Of a DNA stretch of 64,000 nt, positions 1-8,363 are shown in pieces. The stretch's first letter is position 1; each line of letters opens with the position of its first letter. Below the pieces are notes generated by a model. The model saw only the letters and a program-made list of their open reading frames with translations, was not told where the DNA came from and did no database searches. Source of the DNA: Priestia iocasae (GTDB lineage: Bacteria; Bacillota; Bacilli; Bacillales; Bacillaceae_H); assembly GCF_016909075.1 (NCBI RefSeq), contig NZ_JAFBFC010000006.1, positions 62,001 to 126,000 on the forward strand, in the 5' to 3' direction. The translations under genes and the position numbers were made by a program.

Positions 1-1
1 T

Positions 2-691
2 CATGCTTTTATTGGAGAAGGCTTTCTTGTGACGTATCAAGTGGATGATGTGCAGAACATTCAAACCGTTTGGGATAAGGTCAAAAATCAAGGGAAGAAG
101 CCTCAAGATTCATGGGGACTTGTCTATGAGCTGTTAGACAGTTGTGTGGATGATTATTTTCCGCCAATTTATGAAGTGGAAGATCGAATTGATGAGGTAG
201 AGGAAAACGAAGCAGAAGAACCGATGGATGAATTGATGAAGGATTTGTATGAAATTCGCAGTGATCTTTCACGTATGAGACGCGTGTTGCATCCGATGCG
301 CGACTTGCTTTATCGCATTTTATCGCTTAGTGCATTAAAAGAAAAAGAGCAAATTCGTTATTTTACGGATATTTACGATCATTTGTTAAATATGATTGAA
401 ATTGTTAATGGCAATCGTGAACTTTCAAATGATATTCGTGAGAGTTATATGTCTATCAATTCAGACCGAATGAATTCGATTATGTTCACATTGACGGTTA
501 TGTCAGCCATCTTTTTACCACTCACGTTTATCGCTGGTTTGTACGGGATGAACTTCTCTTATATGCCAGAGTTAACGGGAAAGTATAATTACTTTATTGT
601 ACTTGCTATTATGGGGATAATGGTTGTAGGAATGATTTTTGCGTTTTATAAAATGGGCTGGTTCAAGTTTCGAAAAGGGCCAAAGCTTTAA
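2..691 (+). CDS. CorA-family magnesium/divalent cation channel, 5' end cut by window
   Basis: C-terminal part of a CorA-type Mg2+ transporter, an inner-membrane pentameric channel. The reading frame is open to the left edge (the codons before the GTG at 29 read HAFIGEGFLV and fit the family's beta-rich N-domain), so the true start lies outside the window. A long acidic helical stalk (EVEDRIDEVEENEAEE) leads to two C-terminal membrane helices, with the signature YGMNF at the end of the first. The chain ends with a short basic tail (KMGWFKFRKG), as usual. A strong terminator follows at once. B. subtilis YfjQ is a possible counterpart, but CorA paralogues are hard to tell apart, so no symbol is given. 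Confidence 0.9.
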   Translation, partial: HAFIGEGFLVTYQVDDVQNIQTVWDKVKNQGKKPQDSWGLVYELLDSCVDDYFPPIYEVEDRIDEVEENEAEEPMDELMKDLYEIRSDLSRMRRVLHPMRDLLYRILSLSALKEKEQIRYFTDIYDHLLNMIEIVNGNRELSNDIRESYMSINSDRMNSIMFTLTVMSAIFLPLTFIAGLYGMNFSYMPELTGKYNYFIVLAIMGIMVVGMIFAFYKMGWFKFRKGPKL

Positions 692-724
692 CGAAAAAGC
701 CTGTCAAACTGACAGGCTTTTTCG
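692..724 (+). terminator. Rho-independent terminator after corA-like gene
   Basis: Perfect 15-bp inverted repeat with a 3-nt loop (AAAAAGCCTGTCA / TGACAGGCTTTTT core) starting one base after the stop codon and ending in a T run. It also serves the converging small gene at 725-940. Confidence 0.9.
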
Positions 725-940
725 TTAAAACCCACTATGATATTTGTCCTCACTAGAGGAGTCTTTCTTCGTCCTCTTTTTGTTTTTCTCATCTTTTACT
801 TCTTGATTCAAGTCTTCGACGGGGATTGGGTCCACATGCTGTTCAGTTTCATGTTGTTCAAATAGTGTTGTTTTTTTTGTGTTGTATTGTTCAGGGTGAT
901 CCATGCTAGTTCGTGTAGAGAGCTTCTTTTCATTATTCAT
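725..940 (-). CDS. Small hydrophilic charged protein, possibly sigma-B controlled
   Basis: 71 residues, very hydrophilic and probably disordered (runs such as KDEKNKKRTKKD and SSSEDKYHSGF), with no membrane segment or recognised domain. The start is supported by GGAGAGGTGA eight bases before the ATG. A sigma-B-like promoter sits upstream (968-992). It converges on the CorA-like gene and shares its terminator. Function unknown. The composition and promoter are compatible with a general-stress or spore-associated small protein, which is inference only. Confidence 0.7.
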   Translation of the reverse strand: MNNEKKLSTRTSMDHPEQYNTKKTTLFEQHETEQHVDPIPVEDLNQEVKDEKNKKRTKKDSSSEDKYHSGF

Positions 941-967
941 TTATTATCACCTCTCCTTTTTCATTCT

Positions 968-992
968 TTACCCTTATCAGGAAAAAAGAAAC
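968..992 (-). promoter_or_regulatory. Candidate sigma-B promoter of the 71-aa gene
   Basis: On the minus strand GTTTCT, 13-bp spacer, GGGTAA, against the sigma-B consensus GTTTAA-N12-14-GGGTAT. The -35 has two mismatches and the -10 is near perfect. It lies about 28 bp before the start codon. Confidence 0.45.
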
Positions 993-1132
993 AGGAAGAG
1001 GTTATGATTGAATGAGTTGTTGTAATTGCAGAGAGCAATGGTGTATCATAATTGAAGTCTACTAATGAATAACGTACGTTTTACGTTTATGATAAAAAGA
1101 ACCATTAAGATTGAGATAAAAAGGAGAATTCC

Positions 1133-2323
1133 ATGAGTGATTTCATTTCAACGTTAAAGCCTTTTTTACAAGATGCATGGAAAAAGGCGGCTTTTGAGAC
1201 ACCGACTATGATTCAAACAAAAACAATTCCAATGATTTTAGAGAAGCAAGATGTGATTGCCCAGTCGCCGACAGGAACAGGAAAAACACTTGCGTATTTA
1301 CTTCCTTTACTAACTAACATTGACGTGGAGAAAAAGCATGTACAAGCCGTTGTGTTAGCTTCTTCACACGAGCTCGTGATGCAAATTCATGGTGAGATTC
1401 AAACATGGGCGCAAGGAAGCGGCATTGTAAGCGCATCGTTTATCGGTGGAGCGAACATGAAGCGTCAGCTTGAGAAGCTAAAAAAACGCCCACAAATTAT
1501 TGCCGGGACACCTGGGCGTGTGCAAGAGCTAATCAAAGCAAAAAAGTTAAAAATGCATGAAGTAAAAACGATTGTCATTGATGAGGGAGATCAACTACTC
1601 GTTCCTGAGCATTTAAATACAGTCGATCACATTATTAAGTCCACGTTAAATGACCGCCAGCTTTTATTGTTCTCAGCCACGTTACCTGAGCATACCGAAA
1701 AGCTAGCAAAAGAAATGATGAAAGATGCAGCTGTAGTTCAAGTGAGCACAGATGAACTACCAACGCCAAAAGTGGATCACATTTACTTTGTATGTGAACT
1801 AAGAGATAAAGTCGATCTTGTTAGACGTCTAGCGAAAATGGATGAGTTTAGAGGATTAGGCTTTGTAAAAGGAATTGAGACGCTGTCTGCTTTTGAACAA
1901 AAGCTAAAGTATGAAGATGTGTCACTTGGTGTGTTACACAGTGAAACGAAAAAGGATGACCGTAAAAAAGCATTACGTGCCTTCCGTGATGGCAAGTATC
2001 CACTATTGCTTGCGACAGACGTAGCGGCACGTGGCTTAGATATTAAGGGCTTAACACATGTTGTTCATGTTGATATGCCTCAAGATATTGATCAGTATAT
2101 CCATCGTTCAGGACGTACAGGAAGAGCCGGCGCATCAGGCACGGTCATTTCCGTTGTGACAGAGCGTGAAGAGCGCGAGTTAAAGCAATATGCTCGTCAA
2201 TTAAATGTCCCGCTTCAAAGAAAAACATTGTATCTGGGGCAAATTGTAGATGAACAAGAACGTAAAGAGTTACGCGCAACGGAAAAGCAAAACCAAAAAC
2301 GCAAAAGTGTAAAAAGAAGATAA
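1133..2323 (+). CDS. yfmL: DEAD-box-type ATP-dependent RNA helicase (YfmL-like)
   Basis: 396-residue cytoplasmic RNA helicase with the two-RecA-domain core and only a short basic tail. Visible motifs: Q motif with Gln28, Walker A SPTGTGKT (about 45-52), GTPGR (125-129), motif II reading DEGD (150-153) instead of DEAD, SAT (181-183), TDVAARGLDI and HRSGRTGRAG in domain 2. Such short helicases act in ribosome assembly or cold-adapted RNA remodelling; B. subtilis YfmL affects 50S biogenesis. The start follows AAAAGGAGAATTCC. The YfmL assignment rests on length, lack of a C-terminal RNA-binding domain and the syntenic yfm neighbourhood. Confidence 0.88.
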   Translation: MSDFISTLKPFLQDAWKKAAFETPTMIQTKTIPMILEKQDVIAQSPTGTGKTLAYLLPLLTNIDVEKKHVQAVVLASSHELVMQIHGEIQTWAQGSGIVSASFIGGANMKRQLEKLKKRPQIIAGTPGRVQELIKAKKLKMHEVKTIVIDEGDQLLVPEHLNTVDHIIKSTLNDRQLLLFSATLPEHTEKLAKEMMKDAAVVQVSTDELPTPKVDHIYFVCELRDKVDLVRRLAKMDEFRGLGFVKGIETLSAFEQKLKYEDVSLGVLHSETKKDDRKKALRAFRDGKYPLLLATDVAARGLDIKGLTHVVHVDMPQDIDQYIHRSGRTGRAGASGTVISVVTEREERELKQYARQLNVPLQRKTLYLGQIVDEQERKELRATEKQNQKRKSVKRR

Positions 2324-2325
2324 TA

Positions 2326-2365
2326 AAAAAAGAGTAAACCGGGTTACCGGTTTACTCTTTTTTTT
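2326..2365 (+). terminator. Terminator after yfmL-like helicase
   Basis: Perfect 17-bp stem (AAAAAAGAGTAAACCGG with its complement) around a GTTA loop, then a T run, three bases after the stop. Confidence 0.93.
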
Positions 2366-2804
2366 ATATCGAAATAGTTATTCTGTCCGTTTTTCCCAGA
2401 GAAGCGCAAGCCCTAACCCAGATAAGTCCTTCGACCAGCCCGCCAGCCGCTAGGAGTTTCGCAAACATTCCAGCCCAAAACCATGCGATGACCGCAATGA
2501 CACCAATGGGTTGAGCCATGCCTGCAAATAATTATTGTGCATAATTTTTCCATTTTAATTTACAAAAGAAAAGACCAATGGCAATTCCAATGACGATGCC
2601 AAGAACGAGCGCTTCTTCTGTTACAAGCTGCAGAACACTTAATGTAATGGCCCAGATGATAAAAAACACAAGAGGAATGGTCGCTACAAAGGGCCCTCCG
2701 TAAAAGCGAAGAGTTGTGACTTCCTGTTCTCCGATCGCCTCATTGGCAGCTTGATGCTGTTTCTCTTTCTCCGATTTCTTCAAGGTGATTTCCCCTCTAG
2801 CCAA
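2364..2804 (-). pseudogene. Decayed N-terminal remnant of an NhaC-type Na+/H+ antiporter
   Basis: The first part (90 codons, best start TTG at 2783 behind AGAGGGG, or TTG at 2804) has two membrane spans (ATIPLVFFIIWAITL, LVLGIVIGIAIGLFF) and ends KWKNYAQ then TAA. The same frame continues past this stop as LFAGMAQPIGVIAVIAWFW and AAGGLVEGLIWV, which reads as the next antiporter helix, then drifts and stops at 2364 beside the helicase terminator. Intact NhaC-family proteins are about 450 residues, so the gene has an in-frame stop and has lost roughly two thirds of its 3' end. The family name rests on pattern recognition of helices and motifs, not on an alignment. The first 83-90 residues may still be translated. 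Confidence 0.6.
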
Positions 2805-2914
2805 TTTATCATGAAACGTTCTCTATTTTTAAAGTCGTCTTTTAGTATGAATAAATGGAGAATCGGGAAAGGAAAGAGGATTTTGTTATTGTGGAAAAGT
2901 AATTGATCACATAT

Positions 2915-2970
2915 AAAAAGGCCCTTCTTCAAGTCTCTTATATGGATGAGAGAGAAGAAGGGCTTTATTT
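2915..2970 (-). terminator. Terminator of msrA
   Basis: Hairpin with arms GCCCTTCTTC / GAAGAAGGGC, an interrupted inner stem, and a T run on the minus strand, directly after the msrA stop codon. Confidence 0.8.
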
Positions 2971-3489
2971 TTAGTTCCAGTTTTTTTCGATAAACTCGTC
3001 GCGACCTGATGCGGCACGGTCTTCTTTGTAATGCTTTGGATTCTTTTTGTGGTAATCTTGGTGATAGTCTTCTGCTGTATAAAACGGCGCAGCTGGTAAA
3101 ACCTCTGTGACGATTGGCTTGTTAAAGCGACCGCTTGCTGCTAGTTCAGCTTTTGTTTTCTCTGCCAACTCTTTTTGGTTTTCGTTATGATAAAAAATGG
3201 CTGCTCGGTATTGAGGGCCACGATCTTGGAATTGACCTTCTGCATCAGTTGGATCAACTTGTGGCCAATACAACTCAAGTAGCTTTTCATATGGAAACAC
3301 AGCTGGATCAAATGTGATTTGAACGACTTCATAATGACCAGTTGTGCCAGTTTTGACTTGCTCATAAGTTGGGCTTTCAACGTGCCCACCTGTGTAGCCT
3401 GAAACAATTCCATGGATGCCTTCTAGCTCTTCGAATGGGGTTACCATACACCAGAAGCACCCGCCTGCAAATGTTGCTTTTTCCATCAT
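2971..3489 (-). CDS. msrA: Peptide methionine-S-sulfoxide reductase MsrA
   Basis: 172 residues, the normal single-domain size. It reduces the S-epimer of methionine sulfoxide in oxidised proteins using thioredoxin. The catalytic motif GGCFWC (Cys11 nucleophile, Cys14) is at the N-terminus, followed by [15 protein letters not shown] and a C-terminal [12 protein letters not shown] typical of the family. No MsrB domain is fused and no msrB is adjacent. ATGATG follows AGAGGGATAA. It has its own terminator and is probably monocistronic. Confidence 0.97.
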   Translation of the reverse strand: MMEKATFAGGCFWCMVTPFEELEGIHGIVSGYTGGHVESPTYEQVKTGTTGHYEVVQITFDPAVFPYEKLLELYWPQVDPTDAEGQFQDRGPQYRAAIFYHNENQKELAEKTKAELAASGRFNKPIVTEVLPAAPFYTAEDYHQDYHKKNPKHYKEDRAASGRDEFIEKNWN

Positions 3490-3745
3490 TTATCCCTCTT
3501 TTACTTGGTTATTATGAGCTATTATAACAGAAGGATAGAAAACAATTAAACAATAAGGATTGAGGATGGAAAAGGGTGTGTGCAGAATACGTAAAGACAA
3601 GTAGAGATGTTATTTTAATATAGAAAATAGAGAGATAGATAGGTAATCATTCTGCCTTTTCGGTAGAACGGCAAGAGAGATGAGCAAAAAAATGATAAAA
3701 TAGGCTTTATAACGAAAAGATTTTGGATAGTAGAGGGAGATTAAG

Positions 3746-5167
3746 TTGGATAAATATCAAACAAATTCATCATCTTTATTACAAGATAATGTGATATTAG
3801 AGCATTATGGATTAAATGAGCTCAATTTCGAAACGGTTAAAAGTTATCGTGAGCGCTTTGCCGACGATAAGCCCAATCACCCTTGGAACGGACTAGAAAC
3901 GAAAGAATTTCTTTATAAAATTGGGGCATGGGGGAAGGTGCGAAATACGAGTAAAGAAGGGTTAACACTCGCTGGATTGCTTATGTTTAGTGAAGAGAGA
4001 GTGATTGCAGAAGTGTTACCACAATACTTTTTAGAGTATCGTGAGTGTTCTGATTTCGAACAAAAGGAATGGAGCACCCGTTTTACGTCTCAGGATGGTA
4101 CGTGGTCTGGTAATTTGTATGATTTTTATTTTCGCGTCATGATGCAAGAGAGTCAACATACAGAAAACGAGGCAATCGCTTCCTCTTTACGTGAAGCCAT
4201 CATTAATACCATCGTACATGGTGATTATAACGGAGAAGGTGGCATCGTTATTGAAAAGGCCAATCTAACGTATCGCTTCTCTAACCCTGGCTTGCTACGG
4301 ATTGATCGTGAAACAGCATTTGAAACAACCATTAGCAATTTACGAAACCCTACGTTATTTAAGTTGTTTGGCTTCATTGATCTTAGTAAACGTGCTGGCT
4401 CTGGTTTGAAAATGATATCCACAGCTTGTACACAATTCCAGTGGTATCCACCTCAACTTATGCAAGATCAACACATGGAACGCACGCATCTTGAACTAAC
4501 GTTTGTGTCTTCTGGAGAAGGACAAGTTAAACATCCTTGGGAGGACACCTTAGAAGAACTAGCCATAACAGACACGGGAAATAATTTCGACACTGTCGAT
4601 TTTAATCAAAAAAAGACATCGCTTATTGTCGAAAACAACTCCGATAATAAAGACTCAAACTCCTTCAACAATGAAAACAACTCATATAATAACGAGGAAG
4701 AGTCCGATAATAATGATGTTAACTCCGATAATAAAGGTTGTGACCACTTTAATAACGACTCTAACTCCTATAATAAATTAGGAGACTCCTCTAATAGTGT
4801 GGCTAACTCCGATAATAAAGAGTTGAGCTCCTCTAATAAGATGGGTGTTTTAGAAGGGGAAACGGACGATGTTTTTTCTGGAGAGAAGGAGAAAACAGAA
4901 GAACAGTCGTCTATTCATGAGGTACTTTGGAAGATCGCTCAACTCGCTCGTGAGAAAAAGAGGCTAAAACCAAGTGTCATGGAGGATATTCTTGTGCAGC
5001 TTTGTGAGCAAAAGCCTCTGATGTTGAAGGAATTAGCAGATTTAGTAGCGAGAACACCAGATGGTCTTCGAAATAACTACCTTGCTAAGCTATTAGAAGA
5101 AGGAAGAGTGTCGTTAAAGTATCCCGATCAGCCGAATCATCCAAAACAAGCTTATTTGGTTAAATAA
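3746..5167 (+). CDS. RecG/AlbA-type ATP-binding regulator with N/S/D-rich heptad-residue repeat
   Basis: 473 residues from a TTG start (GAGGGAGA five bases upstream; a TAG lies in frame just before it). Residues about 100-250 match the GHKL-like ATPase domain in proteins annotated as 'RecG-like' or AlbA_2 regulators: SLREAIINTIVHGDY (N-box), NPGLLRIDRE, RNPTLFKLFGFIDLSKRAGSGLKM. The DNA-binding AlbA_2 domain usually placed in front is absent. Residues 298-367 form ten exact 7-residue repeats, N-S-x-N-[N/K]-x-x. The C-terminus (about 395-473) looks like a winged helix ending in a GRVSLKYP-type wing. Likely a DNA-linked regulator; target unknown. Monocistronic, with a bidirectional terminator behind it. 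Confidence 0.75.
   Translation: MDKYQTNSSSLLQDNVILEHYGLNELNFETVKSYRERFADDKPNHPWNGLETKEFLYKIGAWGKVRNTSKEGLTLAGLLMFSEERVIAEVLPQYFLEYRECSDFEQKEWSTRFTSQDGTWSGNLYDFYFRVMMQESQHTENEAIASSLREAIINTIVHGDYNGEGGIVIEKANLTYRFSNPGLLRIDRETAFETTISNLRNPTLFKLFGFIDLSKRAGSGLKMISTACTQFQWYPPQLMQDQHMERTHLELTFVSSGEGQVKHPWEDTLEELAITDTGNNFDTVDFNQKKTSLIVENNSDNKDSNSFNNENNSYNNEEESDNNDVNSDNKGCDHFNNDSNSYNKLGDSSNSVANSDNKELSSSNKMGVLEGETDDVFSGEKEKTEEQSSIHEVLWKIAQLAREKKRLKPSVMEDILVQLCEQKPLMLKELADLVARTPDGLRNNYLAKLLEEGRVSLKYPDQPNHPKQAYLVK
4637..4846 (+). repeat. Ten tandem 21-bp units inside a coding region
   Basis: Units start every 21 bp exactly (4637, 4658, 4679 and so on to 4826), beginning AACTCC, AACTCA, GACTCC or similar, followed by a T/G-rich triplet and AATAA. 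Each encodes one 7-residue unit; examples are NSDNKDS, NSFNNEN, NSYNNEE, NSDNKGC, NSYNKLG. All indels would be frame-neutral. Confidence 0.9.
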
Positions 5168-5174
5168 ATGAGCA

Positions 5175-5224
5175 TAAAAAAACAAGGTCCATCGAAGCAT
5201 TCATTTGATGGACCTTGTTTTGGC
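5175..5224. terminator. Bidirectional terminator between converging genes
   Basis: Stem AAAACAAGGTCCATC / GATGGACCTTGTTTT with A and T runs on both sides, lying between the stops at 5167 and 5228. Confidence 0.9.
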
Positions 5225-5227
5225 TTT

Positions 5228-5707
5228 TTAATCGATAGGATCACATGCTTTGCCATAACGTAGGACTGTATAAATGGCTTTTCCATCACTCATGTGCTTG
5301 TCTGAATATTGAACAGGCAACAATGAAAAGAATGCAAAGTAAAAGGAAAAATAGCCAAATTGATAGAAAAACAAATGTGGAGACAGAATATCACTCATAA
5401 TAAGGACATTCATCATCAATACAGACAACATGTTAAAAAGCGAACCACCTGCATAAATGCATGCATGAGAAAAGCGGTTATCAACTTTTAAGTTCGAATA
5501 GTTACAAAACGAATCGAGAAAGTAAATCTTTTTCACTTCTAGCGGCCCAATTTTAAATAACGTACTACCTCTTCCTAATGTAAGTGAGATATTACCACCA
5601 AATAAAGCAGCAAAGGCAATGTGACCACTTTGATGGATGAGGGAGACGATGGGTAAAATCAGAAAAAATCCCCAGAAAAATGTTTGTAAATCTTCTGCAT
5701 TGAACAT
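5228..5707 (-). CDS. Site-2-protease-like (M50) membrane protein with degenerate HQxxH active site
   Basis: 159 residues with about four hydrophobic spans. The first contains SLIHQSGHIAFA where M50/S2P intramembrane zinc proteases have HExxH. The third zinc ligand region appears near the C-terminus as LLPVQYSDKHMSDGKAIY, resembling the N/LDG motif. The general-base Glu is replaced by Gln, so proteolysis is doubtful although two His and the Asp could still bind metal. Strong ribosome site AAGGGGGCG. It is short for a protease but normal for the small Bacillus M50-like proteins. Role unknown; perhaps a pseudo-protease or membrane chaperone (inference). Confidence 0.6.
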   Translation of the reverse strand: MFNAEDLQTFFWGFFLILPIVSLIHQSGHIAFAALFGGNISLTLGRGSTLFKIGPLEVKKIYFLDSFCNYSNLKVDNRFSHACIYAGGSLFNMLSVLMMNVLIMSDILSPHLFFYQFGYFSFYFAFFSLLPVQYSDKHMSDGKAIYTVLRYGKACDPID

Positions 5708-6030
5708 GATGACGCCCCCTTTGGAGATGGTGATAAGGTTCTATTACGTTTTTTCCTTTTTTTCACTGACTAAACGTCTATTTTTAAGGAAATGATGGTA
5801 AAAAATCTTCCATTTAAAGGAACATTCGGTATACTAGACTTAAGTGGATGACACCTTCTTTTTGAGGTTTGTGTGATTCACTATAGGTCTGGATTATCAT
5901 GTGTGAAGCAATCTCTTGTTGGAGAAGTGATGGTACGTTCTTTGACTTGTACTTATATGAGGCGTAAAAGCCATGAATGACCGTTACTCATTCATGGTTT
6001 TTTCTGTCTAGATGATAAAGGGGTGAAGGG
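5708..6030 (+). other. Leader region before helD-like gene with an internal terminator
   Basis: 323 bp without a convincing gene. A TATACT box at 5830-5835 could be a -10, though no good -35 is seen. A 22-codon ORF (5901-5969, MCEAISCWRSDGTFFDLYLYEA) has only a weak ribosome site and ends directly before a strong terminator hairpin (5971-6003). The helicase start follows 28 bp later with its own AAGGGGTGAAGGG. This may be an attenuator leader or a separate small transcript. Confidence 0.35.
5971..6003 (+). terminator. Terminator or attenuator hairpin upstream of helD-like gene
   Basis: CCATGAATGA / TCATTCATGG, perfect 10 bp, 7-nt loop, followed by TTTTTT. No annotated plus-strand gene precedes it. 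Confidence 0.75.
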
Positions 6031-8319
6031 ATGATTGTGATGAAACACCCAGATTATGAAACAGAGAATGAATGGTTAACGTTTGCGAAGCAATATATGG
6101 ATATCGTGATTCAAGCGTCAGAGTCCACGGAAGATCAGTTTAGGCAGCATTTAAAGCAAGCGTTAGACGGAATTGATTTTAAAGATAGTAGTTTTAGTTA
6201 TATGAATATGTTAACGAACTCGAATCTTTTAAAGAGAACGAGTGACGAAGTGAAAAAGCTAAAGAGATTCAGAAATAAGCCTTATTTTGCAAGAATTGAT
6301 TTTCAGCGTGATGAGACAGGTGAAAAAGAAGAGCTATATTTCGGGAAAGTGTCTCTTTTTGATAAAGAAACGCAAAAGCCGATTATTGTTGATTGGCGAT
6401 CACCGATTGCGAATTTGTACTACGATGGACGGCTAGGTGATGTGACGTATGAGGCTGAAGGAGATGAATACAAAGGACACCTTTCGTTAAAGCGTCAGTT
6501 TATCATTGAAGAAGGAAAGCTTGAAGACATTCGAGATGTTGATTTAACGACAACAGATGAGCTTTTACAGCAATCGTTATCAGGTAGTGCAAGCAACCGG
6601 TTAACCGATATTGTATCGACCATTCAAGAAGAACAAAACAGCATTATACGTGCTGATTTAAATAAGCCAATTATTGTGCAAGGAGCGGCAGGGAGTGGAA
6701 AGACGACAATTGCGCTGCATCGTATTTCATACTTCATCTATACATACGCCGAGCACTTTTTACCGCAGCAACTGATGGTTCTTGCGCCGAACCGGCTGTT
6801 TATTGATTATATTTCAGAGGTATTACCAGAGCTAGGTGTCGACAACATTCTTCAGACAACCTTTGTCGATTACGTGAAGAAATGCATAAATAAAAGCGTA
6901 AAACTGAAGCATCCTGATGAGAAGTTGCTGTCGTTTTTGAACAAAGAATACGACAATCCTGCACATATGCAGTGGCTTGCCTCGTTTAAAGGATCGCTTC
7001 CGTTCCGTGATATGATGGATCGTTATTTAGCGGATATTTTACAAACGCTGTTGCCAAAAGACGACTTTGTTGTTGCGAAGTTTCGGTTATATAAAGCGAG
7101 TAAAATCAAGCATTTGCTCTGTGAGGAGTATGCCTATTTACCTTATTATAAGCGAGTTGATAAGGTGAAGCGTGTGCTACAGAACTACGTGCGTACGGAA
7201 AAGAAAGAGATGATCAAGCGGATTACAGCCTTTTATGATCAAAAGCTCGAAAAAGCGCTGTTTCAGTATGATGAATCGCCGAAGCGAAAAGCGTACGTAT
7301 CAAAGGCGTTAGATAAAAAGGAAGAAGCCTTAAAGCATCTTCAATCAGATGTCAAAACAGCGGTGACGACTTATATAAAAAAGCTGCCGCATTATGATGT
7401 GTTTCACTACTATAAGCAAATGGTGACGAATGAAACGTTAGTGAAAAAGTATGGAGATGGAATTCTTTCAGATGAGCAAGTGTCTTTGTTTTGCCGCTAC
7501 CAGCAACAGCTTGATCAAGAAGGAATGTATGAGGTGGAGGATTTAGCGCCTCTTCTCTATTTACAGGGGAAATTATATGGCATTAAAGAAGAGCTGCAAG
7601 TAAAAAATGTCGTGATAGATGAAGCACAAGATTACAGTTATTTTCAATTATGTGCACTAAAAAGCACGTTAGAGACAGACATGTTTACGATTGTTGGTGA
7701 TTTAGCACAAGGGATTCACTCGTATCGAGGCATTCAAGATTGGAGCATGGTACAGCGAGAAATCTTACCGAGAGCGACGTATAAAACGCTTCAAAAAAGC
7801 TATCGTACAACGGTTGAGATTATGAACGCAGCTAATGGTATATTGAAGTTATTAGACTTAGCGCTTCCAACGGTCGAGCCTGTTGTGCGTCATGGTATAA
7901 AGCCAACCTTTAAGGTGATGAGTGAAGAAGCGAAGGAGTCCGTTGCGTCTTTAGAACATACGATAGACCAATTTGTGAAAGAAGGGCATAAAACGATTGC
8001 AATCATTGCCAAAACAAACCGAGAATGCAAAAAGATAGCGCAGTGGTTCAAACGCTACTCTTCTAAAACCGTTCAGCTTTTAAGAGAAAATGAAGAGATT
8101 AATAAAGAAGCAATTGTCATTGTGAGTTCACATTTATCAAAGGGCTTAGAATTTGATGCGGTCATCATTTGTTTAGTAGATGAAGTGTATGAAGGCAATG
8201 AAATTGATATTAAATTACTGTATGTATCCATGACAAGGCCGTTGCACCGCCTTGTGTTATATGGAAAGAAAGAAGCGGATGTATTGTTAGATCGGATTGA
8301 TAGAGCATTATATGATTAG
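6031..8319 (+). CDS. helD: RNA polymerase recycling helicase HelD-like (UvrD/Rep superfamily 1)
   Basis: 762 residues, close to B. subtilis HelD (about 774). It is a superfamily-1 ATPase that inserts arms into RNA polymerase and releases it from stalled or post-termination complexes. Seen: N-terminal coiled region, the DWRSPIANLYYDG motif typical of HelD (about 121-133), Walker A GAAGSGKTTIALHR (218-231), DEAQDYS motif II in the second half, SYRTTVEIMNAAN, and the C-terminal SHLSKGLEFDAV and YVSMTRPLHRL helicase motifs. Start ATG at 6031 behind GGGGTGAAGGG; a second ATG lies four codons in. Single gene. Confidence 0.9.
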   Translation: MIVMKHPDYETENEWLTFAKQYMDIVIQASESTEDQFRQHLKQALDGIDFKDSSFSYMNMLTNSNLLKRTSDEVKKLKRFRNKPYFARIDFQRDETGEKEELYFGKVSLFDKETQKPIIVDWRSPIANLYYDGRLGDVTYEAEGDEYKGHLSLKRQFIIEEGKLEDIRDVDLTTTDELLQQSLSGSASNRLTDIVSTIQEEQNSIIRADLNKPIIVQGAAGSGKTTIALHRISYFIYTYAEHFLPQQLMVLAPNRLFIDYISEVLPELGVDNILQTTFVDYVKKCINKSVKLKHPDEKLLSFLNKEYDNPAHMQWLASFKGSLPFRDMMDRYLADILQTLLPKDDFVVAKFRLYKASKIKHLLCEEYAYLPYYKRVDKVKRVLQNYVRTEKKEMIKRITAFYDQKLEKALFQYDESPKRKAYVSKALDKKEEALKHLQSDVKTAVTTYIKKLPHYDVFHYYKQMVTNETLVKKYGDGILSDEQVSLFCRYQQQLDQEGMYEVEDLAPLLYLQGKLYGIKEELQVKNVVIDEAQDYSYFQLCALKSTLETDMFTIVGDLAQGIHSYRGIQDWSMVQREILPRATYKTLQKSYRTTVEIMNAANGILKLLDLALPTVEPVVRHGIKPTFKVMSEEAKESVASLEHTIDQFVKEGHKTIAIIAKTNRECKKIAQWFKRYSSKTVQLLRENEEINKEAIVIVSSHLSKGLEFDAVIICLVDEVYEGNEIDIKLLYVSMTRPLHRLVLYGKKEADVLLDRIDRALYD

Positions 8320-8363
8320 GATATATCGATCTATTTTGTTGAGTTTTCATAGGTAGTGGGATG

